Assembly (NCBI RefSeq): GCF_028745505.1
Contig: NZ_JAQZZL010000002.1
Coordinates: 248,001-312,000 of the forward strand
Length of the DNA: 64,000 bases
Reading direction: 5' to 3'
DNA from: Lentisphaera marina
GTDB taxonomy: Bacteria > Verrucomicrobiota > Lentisphaeria > Lentisphaerales > Lentisphaeraceae
The stretch's first letter is position 1; each line of letters opens with the position of its first letter. The notes beneath the pieces were generated by a model that was not told where the DNA came from, made no database searches, and saw nothing but the letters and a program-made list of their open reading frames with translations. Positions 27,325 to 34,893 of this stretch are shown here, piece after piece. Both the position numbers and the translations under genes were made by a program.

Positions 27325-28293
27325 ATGGCGATTTTCCGTGGTACAGAGGAGAATATAAAAAAAGCTGCTGAGCATTTAAACAATGATAACTTAGTAGCTT
27401 TTGCAACAGAGACTGTCTATGGTCTTGGCGCAAATGCTCTCTCGCCACAGGCTTGTGAAAAAATTTTCCAAGCTAAAAAACGTCCCAAATATGATCCGCT
27501 CATTGTTCACATAGCAGAGATGGGTCAACTGAATGATTTAGTTCAAGAGATTCCGAAAGTGGCTTTGGATTTAGCTGAAGCTTACTGGCCAGGGCCTTTA
27601 ACTCTTGTTTTTAAGAAAAAAGAGATTATTCCAGATTTGATTACATCTGGGATGGATACTGTTGCCATTCGCATGCCAGCACACCCTTTGGCTCTAGCAC
27701 TCTTAAGTACAGCTAAGATACCTGTTGCAGCACCAAGTGCCAATCCCTTTGGCTATTTGTCTCCGACGACTGCGGAGCATGTTAATGCCCAGTTGGGAGA
27801 AGAAGTCGAGATTGTCTTAGATGGTGGCGAATGTGATTGGGGGATTGAGTCGACAATTGTTGACTGCAGCCAGGGTGAAGCTGTGTTATTGCGACAAGGC
27901 GGAATTAGTGCCGAGGATATTCGCCGTGTGACTGCCGAAGTGAAATTCGGTAAAGCAGTTCTTGAAAGACCATTGGCACCAGGCCAACTCGCTAGCCATT
28001 ATGCGCCGAATACAAAATTAATTGTTTTAAAGAAAGGTGAGCAGCCACTAGAGTCACAATCAAAGAGTGTGGGTTTTTTACAAATTGGGGCCGCAGTCAT
28101 TGATGCCGATGAAGTAGAAGTTCTAAGCCGCGATGATAAAGATTTTAAAACGATTGCTCACAAGCTATTTTCTGCCTTACATCGCCTCGATTCTTTAGGC
28201 CTTGATGTGATTTATGTTTATGAACTCGAGGGTGAAGATCTAGCCGCAGCCATTATGGATCGCTTATTAAAAGCTGCAGCGAAAAGATCTTAG
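27325..28293 (+). CDS. tsaC: TsaC/Sua5, L-threonylcarbamoyladenylate synthase
   Basis: 322 aa, the long Sua5 form. Seen: the YrdC domain (residues 1-200) with ATETVYGLGANA, KKRPKYDPLIVHI, WPGPLTLVFKK, AIRMPAHPLAL and APSANPFGYLSPTTAEHV, and after the APGQLASHYAPNT linker a C-terminal Sua5 domain. Known: it makes threonylcarbamoyl-AMP for t6A37 in ANN-decoding tRNAs. TrmO (12312) methylates the same base later. Lies immediately after purE. Confidence 0.95.
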   Translation: MAIFRGTEENIKKAAEHLNNDNLVAFATETVYGLGANALSPQACEKIFQAKKRPKYDPLIVHIAEMGQLNDLVQEIPKVALDLAEAYWPGPLTLVFKKKEIIPDLITSGMDTVAIRMPAHPLALALLSTAKIPVAAPSANPFGYLSPTTAEHVNAQLGEEVEIVLDGGECDWGIESTIVDCSQGEAVLLRQGGISAEDIRRVTAEVKFGKAVLERPLAPGQLASHYAPNTKLIVLKKGEQPLESQSKSVGFLQIGAAVIDADEVEVLSRDDKDFKTIAHKLFSALHRLDSLGLDVIYVYELEGEDLAAAIMDRLLKAAAKRS

Positions 28294-28315
28294 TGCTGAA
28301 TAGCTTGCGGCCATT

Positions 28316-28861
28316 TTAATGGACGTGAGGTTTTAACTCAAATGTATTACTTTGATAAACTTGACCTTCATGAGTGAAGTTAAGTTGAACTTGGGCAGAA
28401 AAATCTTTGCCAATTAAAAAGCTGCTATCTTCTTTTCTGTCTCCAGGAAAAATAAAGTAATTAGTTTTTCCTTTTCTTATATTGCCTATGCCATCTTCAT
28501 CTTCATTATTCTTTGTGTTTCTAACTTGAAGTTGAACTTCTTTCTTATTCAAATAAATGAAGGTAACTGTGATTTTTGTGTCTAGAGCTAAATCGAGTGG
28601 CGAGTGAGCGGAGTCGTGATTTGTTAACCAAAGTTCAAGGTCGCCTTTGTCGTCGTGCAGCTTTAATTCAATAATGCCCGCGAATTGTTTTTTAGAATAT
28701 AGTTTAGCCTCAATTCCATGGTGAGGAGTATGTGTGTGATGGTGAATGTGCTGTTCTTTATTTGGCTTAGTTGTCTCAAGTTCAGTAGGCTTGTTGCTAT
28801 TTGAGCATCCAAGGGCTAAAAAAAGAATTGAAGAAAAGCAGATGAGTCGATTGAAAAGCAT
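28316..28861 (-). CDS. Putative lipoprotein with His-rich N-terminus
   Basis: About 181 aa from the ATG at 28861, which has AAGGA eight bases upstream; a longer frame to 28921 lacks support. Seen: a lipoprotein signal with lipobox ALGC (residues 16-19), then a linker with HIHHHTHTPHHG and an immunoglobulin-like beta-rich domain, ending in a KPHVH tail. Not recognised as a named family. The clustered histidines at both ends suggest metal binding, by inference only. Convergent with tsaC. Confidence 0.65.
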   Translation of the reverse strand: MLFNRLICFSSILFLALGCSNSNKPTELETTKPNKEQHIHHHTHTPHHGIEAKLYSKKQFAGIIELKLHDDKGDLELWLTNHDSAHSPLDLALDTKITVTFIYLNKKEVQLQVRNTKNNEDEDGIGNIRKGKTNYFIFPGDRKEDSSFLIGKDFSAQVQLNFTHEGQVYQSNTFELKPHVH

Positions 28862-29132
28862 GTTGGATTCCTTTATTGATAATTGCTTAGAAGATAATAT
28901 TTGCTTAATGACGGGATACAATAATTCTGATGTGAACTTATGATTAGATTGCGGTCAACTTTATTGAATTATGGCTGTTTCATTTAGTTTGTGTTTTATG
29001 TACTCAAGATGAGTAATCTTTTTTGTCGTACGATTCTGATGGAAATACAATGATTTTTTAGTCGCTTCTTAAGACTTAAACTTGCGTATTTGGCTTAGAT
29101 CAATTAGGATATTAAAAATCCAAAGGAGTGTC

Positions 29133-30572
29133 ATGAATAAATCAAATAATCACAATTTAGTTCCCGTTATTTTAGCAGGTGGTTCTGGAACGCGTCTCTG
29201 GCCCATGTCTAGATCAATGTACCCCAAGCAATTTTTACCTCTTTTGGAGGCTGAAGAAAGTATGCTGCAGTTGACGCTTCAGCGCCTGGAGGGCTTGGCG
29301 AGTTTAGATAAGCCCATTTTGCTTTGCAATGATGAACACCGTTTTTTGGCTGAAGAACAATTACGTCAAATCAACCTTAAATCTCAAGGCTTAATTCTAG
29401 AGCCTGTGGGGCGAAATACGGCTCCTGCTATTGCGGCATCAGCTTTTCATGCGCTGAAATCATCGGAAGATGCTTTGTTGCTAGTTTTAGCTGCTGATCA
29501 TGATATTAAAAATATTCCAGTTTTTCATCAAGCCATTGATAAAGCAGTTGCTTTGGCTGAACAAGGCAAATTAGTTACTTTTGGGATTGTTGCCTCTCAT
29601 CCTGAGACGGGCTATGGCTACATTCAACAAGGTGAAGCTCTTGGAGATGGCACTTATTCCATAAATGAATTTAGAGAAAAGCCTGACTTGGAAACGGCTA
29701 AATCATACTTGGCAAGCGGAGATTACCTGTGGAATAGTGGGATGTTCGTTTTCAAGGCTTCTACTTATTTGAGTGAGCTCGAAAAATTCCGACCCGAACT
29801 CTATGAGGCGAGTCGTTTGGCATACGAAGCTTCAGCACAAGATTTAAACTTTATTCGTCTCAATGAAAAACTTTTTAGTGCTTGCCCCTCTGAATCAATT
29901 GATTATGCTGTCATGGAAAACACGACAAATTCAGCTGTGGTTAGTTTAGATGCGGGATGGAATGATCTCGGTTCATGGGAATCCGTGTATAAGGATGCTA
30001 GTGTAGATGGTGATGGCAATGCATTGACGGCTTCAACGGATGCCGTTTGCGTCGATACAAAAAACTCTTATATCCAAGGTGATTCACGCTTAATCACGAC
30101 TCTCGGAGTGGAGAATTTGATTATTATTGACACACCAAGCGCTTTGCTTATTGCTGACCGCTCCAAAATTGATTCTATTAAGCAGTTGTTGATTAAGTTA
30201 AAGGGCAGAGAAGAGCTCGATCTACATAGTACGGTTCATAGACCGTGGGGTAATTATACGACAATAGACGAGGGAGCTCGGTATAAAGTTAAGAGGATTG
30301 TTGTAAAACAGGGGGCAAAGCTCTCGACACAATTACATCATCATCGTGCGGAGCACTGGGTCGTTGTCTGTGGTACAGCCAAAGTTCTGGTAGGCGATAA
30401 GGAAATTTTTCTTCACGAAAATGAATCAGTTTATATCCCTAAAGGTACGGTTCACTATCTCGAAAATCCTGGTAAAGTTGAATTAGATATTATCGAGATT
30501 CAGTCAGGTGAATACCTCGGAGAGGATGATATTATTCGTCTTGAAGATAAATACGGCCGCTCAGATAAATAG
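29133..30572 (+). CDS. manC: Mannose-1-phosphate guanylyltransferase / mannose-6-phosphate isomerase
   Basis: About 479 aa from the ATG at 29133, which has an AAAGGAG site four bases upstream; the frame also opens at a TTG (29082) without support. Seen: nucleotidyltransferase motif VILAGGSGTRLWPMSRSMYPKQFL, then EPVGRNTAPAIA and DYAVME, and a C-terminal cupin (about 345-479) with VHRPWGNY, LHHHRAEHWVVVCGTA and PKGTVHYLENPG. Known: makes GDP-mannose for polysaccharides; bifunctional type II. It lies 4 kb before the polysaccharide cluster but outside its operon. Confidence 0.95.
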   Translation: MNKSNNHNLVPVILAGGSGTRLWPMSRSMYPKQFLPLLEAEESMLQLTLQRLEGLASLDKPILLCNDEHRFLAEEQLRQINLKSQGLILEPVGRNTAPAIAASAFHALKSSEDALLLVLAADHDIKNIPVFHQAIDKAVALAEQGKLVTFGIVASHPETGYGYIQQGEALGDGTYSINEFREKPDLETAKSYLASGDYLWNSGMFVFKASTYLSELEKFRPELYEASRLAYEASAQDLNFIRLNEKLFSACPSESIDYAVMENTTNSAVVSLDAGWNDLGSWESVYKDASVDGDGNALTASTDAVCVDTKNSYIQGDSRLITTLGVENLIIIDTPSALLIADRSKIDSIKQLLIKLKGREELDLHSTVHRPWGNYTTIDEGARYKVKRIVVKQGAKLSTQLHHHRAEHWVVVCGTAKVLVGDKEIFLHENESVYIPKGTVHYLENPGKVELDIIEIQSGEYLGEDDIIRLEDKYGRSDK

Positions 30573-31021
30573 TTAACGCGCTTCGCGCTGAGAATGCGGC
30601 CTTCGGCCTGAGTTAACGCGCTTCGCGCTGAGAATGCGGCCTTCGGCCTGAGTTAACGCGCTTCGCGCTGAGAAACCAGCCTTCGGCCTAACGCGCTACG
30701 CGCTGAGAAACCGGCCTTCGGCCTAACGCGCTACGCGCTGAGAAACCGGCCTTCGGCCTAACGCGCTACGCGCTGAGAAACCGGCCTTCGGCCTAACGCG
30801 CTACGCGCTGAGAATGCGGCCTTCGGCCTAACGCGCTCCGCGCTGAGAATGCGGCCTTCGGCCTAACGCGCTCCGCGCTGAGAATGCGGCCTTCGGCCTA
30901 ACGCGCTCCGCGCTGAGAATGCGGCCTTCGGCCTAACGCGCTCCGCGCTGAGAATGCGGCCTTCGGCCTAACGCGCTCCGCGCTGAGAATGCGGCCTTCG
31001 GCCTAACGCGCTCCGCGCTGA
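30573..31021 (+). repeat. Tandem array of two alternating GC-rich hairpins
   Basis: Starts directly after the manC stop. The period is mostly 35 bases (40 in the first two units). Each unit holds hairpin A, GCGC-TNC-GCGC in a TAACGCGCTNCGCGCTGAG context, and hairpin B, GGCC-TTC-GGCC. There are 13 copies of A and 12 of B. Loop variants of A are grouped: three TTC, then four TAC, then six TCC. The spacer varies between AGAATGC and AGAAACC. Every unit carries TAA and TGA, so no long frame exists. Not a CRISPR array: there are no unique spacers. Confidence 0.95.
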
Positions 31022-31077
31022 GTTGTTTGCTCTCTGTGTTCGGTGCTTTAGGTACTATAATTTTAGCTTTTTCTTCA

Positions 31078-31134
31078 GCTCATGAAGTGAGCGATCTGCA
31101 GTGAGCTTGCGAACGATCTACAGTGTAGCGATCT
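31078..31134. repeat. Short degenerate hairpins after the array
   Basis: GCTCA-TGAAG-TGAGC (31079-31093) is followed by two related segments of form CGATCTRCAGTG (near 31092 and 31114) and CTAC-AGT-GTAG. The string CATGAAGTGAGC recurs inverted near 31639-31651. The rest of 31022-31208 shows nothing I recognise. Confidence 0.5.
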
Positions 31135-31208
31135 TGATACTTCATTTACCTCTTGCCTTTTACCTGAAACATGTGTCCTTTAATAAAAGTTCATATTTAA
31201 AAAGCACA

Positions 31209-31238
31209 AAAAAAGCCCGCCGAAAAGCGAGCTTTTTT
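31209..31238 (-). terminator. Rho-independent terminator of the ferredoxin gene
   Basis: On the minus strand a 12-bp stem (AAAAAAGCTCGC with GCGGGCTTTTTT, one T-G wobble) with a 6-base loop TTTTCG ends in a run of T, 20 bases after the ferredoxin stop codon. Confidence 0.85.
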
Positions 31239-31257
31239 AATTCAACGATGAGTTGAA

Positions 31258-31506
31258 TTAACCATCGTTACCGATTGAGTCAACGGGGCAATCTTCCAGT
31301 TGTTCTTGGCAGAGTGCAACTTCGTCATCCGATTCTGGTTGTTTGAAGATATAAGCGTTGCCTGCATCATCTTCTTGGAAAAATTCTGGGGCAGCTCCGT
31401 AGCAGAGGCCGCAAGCGATGCAACCTTCTCCATTATCATCATCCGGATCCGTGCAGTAAAAAGCACCTGGGATGTTGTCAGCATGTTTAGCTTCAATATT
31501 AGCCAT
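31258..31506 (-). CDS. 4Fe-4S single-cluster ferredoxin
   Basis: 82 aa, highly acidic. Seen: CIACGLC (cluster cysteines 1-3) near residue 29 and CPVDSI (fourth cysteine) near 73, a spacing typical of monocluster ferredoxins; further cysteines at residues 18 and 66 may form a disulfide. Known: soluble one-electron carrier. Monocistronic, with its own terminator. No clear redox partner nearby. Confidence 0.92.
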   Translation of the reverse strand: MANIEAKHADNIPGAFYCTDPDDDNGEGCIACGLCYGAAPEFFQEDDAGNAYIFKQPESDDEVALCQEQLEDCPVDSIGNDG

Positions 31507-31771
31507 TGTATACTTGTCCTGATTATCTAGTGTTTGTTATAAGTTCGCAAAAATACGCCATAAGTCAAAAAATAAAAGTTCTTTTGCAAAAATCTATTTT
31601 AAAAGCTGCTTCGGAGTTAACGCTCTTTGTAGAGGAGCTCACTTCATGCTTGGGGATTTTTTTGTTCTATATTTAATCCAAAATCCAAAGTTGCCCTCTT
31701 TGGCTAAGTTATTCGACTCATGTTTTGTTAATTAATCTTTCTTTTTACTTTAGTAGTTATATTTTATCTCT

Positions 31772-32272
31772 ATGAATTCCAAAGAATACATTTTAGAGAT
31801 TTTAACTGGCTTGTGTCGAGCGAAAATAGATTTTGTCGTATGCGGTGGAGTAGCGGCGGTTTTACACGGCGTGGAACGTTTGACAATGGATATTGATATT
31901 GCACTCAATTTTGATAGAGCAAATGTCCAAAAATTTCTCGGTATCATGAATGATTTAAGTATGCAGCCTCGTGCACCAATTTCGCCTGAGTCTTTACTGA
32001 ATCACGAAATAAGAGAGCTCTTAATTAAAGAAAAGAATGCCGTCGTTTTCACTTTTATTGATATAGATAACCCATTTAAGCAAATTGATGTGTTTCTTGA
32101 AGATTTATACGATTGTTTAATTGAGACTTCTGATGAATATGAAATCACTGCTAATGAGGTTCTGAAGGTAGTTGATATTCGAGCCTTGATTAAGATGAAA
32201 GAAGAAGTTAAGCCTGTTCGTGATAAGGATCAAAGAGATATATTAGAACTTAAGAGATTGATCAATGAATAA
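31772..32272 (+). CDS. Nucleotidyltransferase-fold protein
   Basis: 166 aa. Seen: a polymerase-beta-like nucleotidyltransferase signature VVCGGVAAVLHGVERLTMDIDIAL near residues 22-45 (split Gly-Gly helix and DxD metal site), then acidic FIDIDNPFKQIDVF near 92, and a C-terminal DIRALIKMKEEV segment. It resembles AbiEii/DUF6036-type minimal nucleotidyltransferases that often sit in two-gene toxin-antitoxin-like units. It overlaps by eight bases a 49-codon gene downstream. Catalytic substrate unknown. Confidence 0.8.
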   Translation: MNSKEYILEILTGLCRAKIDFVVCGGVAAVLHGVERLTMDIDIALNFDRANVQKFLGIMNDLSMQPRAPISPESLLNHEIRELLIKEKNAVVFTFIDIDNPFKQIDVFLEDLYDCLIETSDEYEITANEVLKVVDIRALIKMKEEVKPVRDKDQRDILELKRLINE

Positions 32273-32414
32273 GCAAGACATATTAAAAAAATGCTCTGAG
32301 AAAGATTTTGATGGTCACACAGACTTTAAAAAAATGACACCCAAGCAAAAGCTGCTTTGGCTCTCCAATACCGCTTACTTTGTTTATCAAACCACGTCTA
32401 AAAAGCTGAAGTAA
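32265..32414 (+). CDS. Small partner protein of the nucleotidyltransferase
   Basis: 49 aa. Seen: ATG at 32265 lies inside the end of the nucleotidyltransferase gene and the frame ends at 32414. The product contains DFKKMTPKQKLLWLSNTAYF followed by VYQTTSKKLK, and is likely helical with an amphipathic segment. The eight-base overlap in a different frame suggests translational coupling. No family name can be given with certainty; a short helical partner beside a minimal nucleotidyltransferase is a recurring layout. Confidence 0.6.
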   Translation: MNKQDILKKCSEKDFDGHTDFKKMTPKQKLLWLSNTAYFVYQTTSKKLK

Positions 32415-32462
32415 GTTAACGCACTTAGTGCGTATGTATTTCTTCGTGTTAATCTATTAAAT

Positions 32463-32556
32463 TCGTGGATCACATTCTTTTCTTCATTCAAAATTTAGAA
32501 TTCACAATTTAAAATCTTCGCCAACTCTTCCGTGTATTTCCGTGCACTCCGTGGTT
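32463..32556. repeat. 94-bp direct repeat, left copy
   Basis: Begins TCGTGGATCACATTC and ends CACTCCGTGGTT; 89 of 94 positions match the copy at 34504-34597 in the same orientation. The two copies bracket the hipA-hipB module. The end portion (CTTCCGTGTATTTCCGTG) resembles short intergenic sequences seen scattered in many bacterial genomes. The surrounding gap 32415-32697 also holds a perfect hairpin ACGCAC-TTA-GTGCGT (32419-32433). Confidence 0.9.
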
Positions 32557-32631
32557 CCATTCTTTAGTTTTTCTTTGTTTCCATTAAAAATTTAGAATTG
32601 AAAATCGCTCTTCCAAAATTCTATGTTCTTG

Positions 32632-32653
32632 ATATACTAAAATATTAGTATAT
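32632..32653. promoter_or_regulatory. Inverted repeat, probable operator of hipA-hipB
   Basis: ATATACTAA-AATA-TTAGTATAT: 9-bp perfect arms with a 4-base spacer, 45 bases before the hipA start. A further half-site TTAGTAT lies at 32688-32694, ending three bases before the ATG. HipB-type regulators bind such palindromes to repress their own operon; binding here is inferred. Confidence 0.65.
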
Positions 32654-32697
32654 AATTATATATGTCGATATTATTTAACCCATTATATTAGTATCTT

Positions 32698-33948
32698 ATG
32701 ATTTACGAAGTTTACATTTTTGACAATGCACAACAAAAGTATAGGCTTATGGCAAATATCGAAAAAACTGATCATGCCGTATTGCTAGAATATGATATGG
32801 ACTATGTTTTTGAATATATCGATAATAGCGCTGAAAATCGTCTAAGTTTGTCTTTAGATTGTAGTTTTGAATTTTATAAATTTGAAGACTGGCCTGCATT
32901 CATCTTGGATTTAATGCCTTCGGGTAATGGTAAGCGGTTTTTACTTGAGAAATATGGGCGTGGTGATGATGACTTCTTACTTCAAGTTGGTGCATGGAAT
33001 CCCATTGGAAATTTGCGTATAAGTGGAGAATTGACAAAAGATTTTCTTAGCAGTATTGCTGATCAACAAATTATAGCTTTTTCAGAAGAGGATATAATTA
33101 AAAAAAACGAAAATTTTCTTAATTATGCAAAGCTGTGTGGGGTTCAAATTGATGGTGCCACGGATGTTCAAGGCGATGCTCCGAAGTTTTTAGTTCTGAA
33201 AGATTTTGAGGGGCGTTTTTACGTTGATTCAGGTCTGGTTCCCGTGGATAAAATCCAACAACATTACATTGTTAAATTTCCGCGAGGCAAAAGCCAAGCC
33301 GATTTTGATGTCTTGAAAAACGAGGCCGCTTATTATGAGGTAGCTCGTTGTTTAGGATTAAATGTGGGCGAAGAGCTCTACTTTAAGGAAGGTGCGCTTT
33401 TTATTTCTCGTTTTGATCGTGAAGTGAAAGAGGGGGAAGTTTATTACTATGGCCTAGAGTCTCTCTATTCTATCGCAGGAATAAGTCAGCGGGGACAGAT
33501 GTCTGATAATTTCCTCTTCTGTGAAATGATTGCCAAGTACTCGACCTCACCGAGTGAGGACGTTTTAGAGTTTTTGAAACGTGATGTACTCAATATTTTA
33601 TTAGGCAATCCTGATAATCACGGAAGAAATTCAGCTATGATCAAGAAGGACGGTGAAGTTCGGCTCTCAGCACTTTATGATTTTGCGCCCATGTTTTATG
33701 ACCCCAATGATATTTTTATGCGTCGCTCGATTTGGTTTGGGCATGAAGTGAGTGGAAAACCTTCTTGGGGCTGTATTGTCCAAAAACTTTCAATTTATGT
33801 TGTAAGTATTACGGATGAATTCAGAGGCTTTGTAAAGGCTTTAAGAGATTTGATGCAAATCTTGAGAGCTAGTCATGTGGATGAATTTATCATTGAGAGA
33901 CGCCTAGCAATAATTGAAAGTGAAATGAAAAAATTAGAGGAGCTCTAA
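32698..33948 (+). CDS. hipA: HipA-family serine/threonine kinase toxin
   Basis: 416 aa. Seen: an N-terminal HipA domain with PAFILDLMPSGNGKRFLLEKYG near residues 65-86, KFPRGKSQADFDVLKNEAAYYE near 200, then the kinase core GNPDNHGRNSAMI (catalytic Asp) near 303, and LSALYDFAPM (metal Asp) near 325. Known: HipA kinases phosphorylate translation factors or tRNA synthetases and cause growth arrest; HipB neutralises and represses. Unusually hipA precedes hipB here. Two bases separate the genes. Bracketed by 94-bp repeats, so likely mobile. Confidence 0.9.
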   Translation: MIYEVYIFDNAQQKYRLMANIEKTDHAVLLEYDMDYVFEYIDNSAENRLSLSLDCSFEFYKFEDWPAFILDLMPSGNGKRFLLEKYGRGDDDFLLQVGAWNPIGNLRISGELTKDFLSSIADQQIIAFSEEDIIKKNENFLNYAKLCGVQIDGATDVQGDAPKFLVLKDFEGRFYVDSGLVPVDKIQQHYIVKFPRGKSQADFDVLKNEAAYYEVARCLGLNVGEELYFKEGALFISRFDREVKEGEVYYYGLESLYSIAGISQRGQMSDNFLFCEMIAKYSTSPSEDVLEFLKRDVLNILLGNPDNHGRNSAMIKKDGEVRLSALYDFAPMFYDPNDIFMRRSIWFGHEVSGKPSWGCIVQKLSIYVVSITDEFRGFVKALRDLMQILRASHVDEFIIERRLAIIESEMKKLEEL

Positions 33949-33950
33949 AA

Positions 33951-34202
33951 ATGCCAAAAGATCGAAAGGCAATCATTGACGACCTCCAGAATGATTTAAT
34001 TAATAATCGCTGTGAGATTGGTGAAGCAATAAAAACTATGCGCAAAAGTATAGGCCTTAATCAGAAAGATTTTGCGATGCTCTTTGGTTTAACAGTCAAT
34101 GCACTCAGTTTACTGGAAAATGATAAGTCCAACCCAACACTCAAAACGCTTAATAAAATCGGCTCAAAATTTGGCTTCAAGATTAATTTCACTCCAAAAT
34201 AA
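33951..34202 (+). CDS. hipB: HipB-like XRE-family antitoxin
   Basis: 83 aa. Seen: a basic N-terminal arm and a helix-turn-helix at about residues 26-76 (GLNQKDFAMLFGLTVNALSLLE then NDKSNPTLKTLNKIG), ending KFGFKINFTPK. Known: partner antitoxin and autorepressor of HipA. Placed second in the operon instead of first. Probably binds the 22-bp palindrome at 32632. Confidence 0.9.
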   Translation: MPKDRKAIIDDLQNDLINNRCEIGEAIKTMRKSIGLNQKDFAMLFGLTVNALSLLENDKSNPTLKTLNKIGSKFGFKINFTPK

Positions 34203-34345
34203 GCGCTATTAATCCGGCAATGAATTAGATCAAGATTTTTGATGCTCTGGAAAAACTCCATTTATCTTTGTCCTTCTATTTATAAATTGTGCTAAAGTCT
34301 TGCTTGATTTGATTTTGTAGTTACGAAGTACCGATAGACAAGAGC

Positions 34346-34503
34346 GTCCACCGTGAGGTGGATGATTATAATATTTAAATTAACCAAGGGTCCAAATTTG
34401 GATCCGACATACGACATTTCGGACTCACAAGTGAGCCCTCACATTAATATTCATACTGACGTGTGGCTCACGCCGCACTCTATTTTATTTCGGGTTAAAA
34501 CCC
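34346..34503. repeat. Row of short hairpins between hipB and the right 94-bp repeat
   Basis: Perfect stems in order: TCCACC-GTGA-GGTGGA (34347-34362), TCCAAATTTGGA (34391-34402), CTCAC-AA-GTGAG (34424-34435), GGGTT-AA-AACCC (34492-34503). The last abuts the repeat at 34504. All belong to the 691-base gap 34203-34893, which has no credible gene; the 66-codon frame at 34353-34553 runs through these hairpins and is discounted. Confidence 0.65.
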
Positions 34504-34597
34504 TCGTGGATGACATTCTTTTCTTCATTCAAAATTTAGAATTCACAATTTAAAATTATCGCCAACTCTTCCGTGTATTTCCGTGTACTTCGTGGTT
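34504..34597. repeat. 94-bp direct repeat, right copy
   Basis: Begins TCGTGGATGACATTC and ends TACTTCGTGGTT, with five substitutions relative to 32463-32556. Downstream at 34682-34714 a separate phrase, TTAGTGTCTATCAGTG followed by AAGATTAGTGGT, resembles another short dispersed intergenic sequence type. Confidence 0.9.
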
Positions 34598-34749
34598 TGA
34601 TCTTTTTCTTCAAAATTCACAATTGCCCCTCCAGCCTTCGTTCCGATTAAGAATTACTTATCTGTACTCAGCTCGTTCTCAATTAGTGTCTATCAGTGAA
34701 GATTAGTGGTGCAAAGACATTTTATTTCAGGGATTATTCTTGTTAGCTC

Positions 34750-34800
34750 TTGATTAGTATCGTTTTTTTAATTATCTTTACCAAAAGAAACGATAATCAA
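34750..34800. promoter_or_regulatory. Long imperfect inverted repeat upstream of the polysaccharide cluster
   Basis: TTGATTAGTATCGTTTTTTT pairs with AAAAGAAACGATAATCAA (one bulged base, about 17 pairs, roughly 13-base loop). It lies 94 bases before the first gene of the cluster. No T-run follows on either strand, so it is not an ordinary terminator; a regulator site or leader structure is possible. A second stem GGAGC-7 nt-GCTCC follows at 34831-34847. Confidence 0.45.
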
Positions 34801-34893
34801 TGCTGTGTCCAAGAAAGACAGTTTTGATGCGGAGCCTGTCTAGCTCCTATCTTAGTTCATTTTTTGAGCTAACTCAATAGGCTTCCTTTAAAA

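Noticed and set aside
30573..31021. Possible CRISPR array
   Set aside because: The units are contiguous hairpins with no unique spacers and no cas genes nearby.
34353..34553. 66-codon plus-strand ORF after hipB
   Set aside because: It crosses several perfect hairpins and half of a 94-bp repeat; translation shows no family features.
34750..34800. Terminator for hipB or for upstream transcripts
   Set aside because: The stem is long but neither strand has a T-run after it, and it is over 540 bases from hipB.
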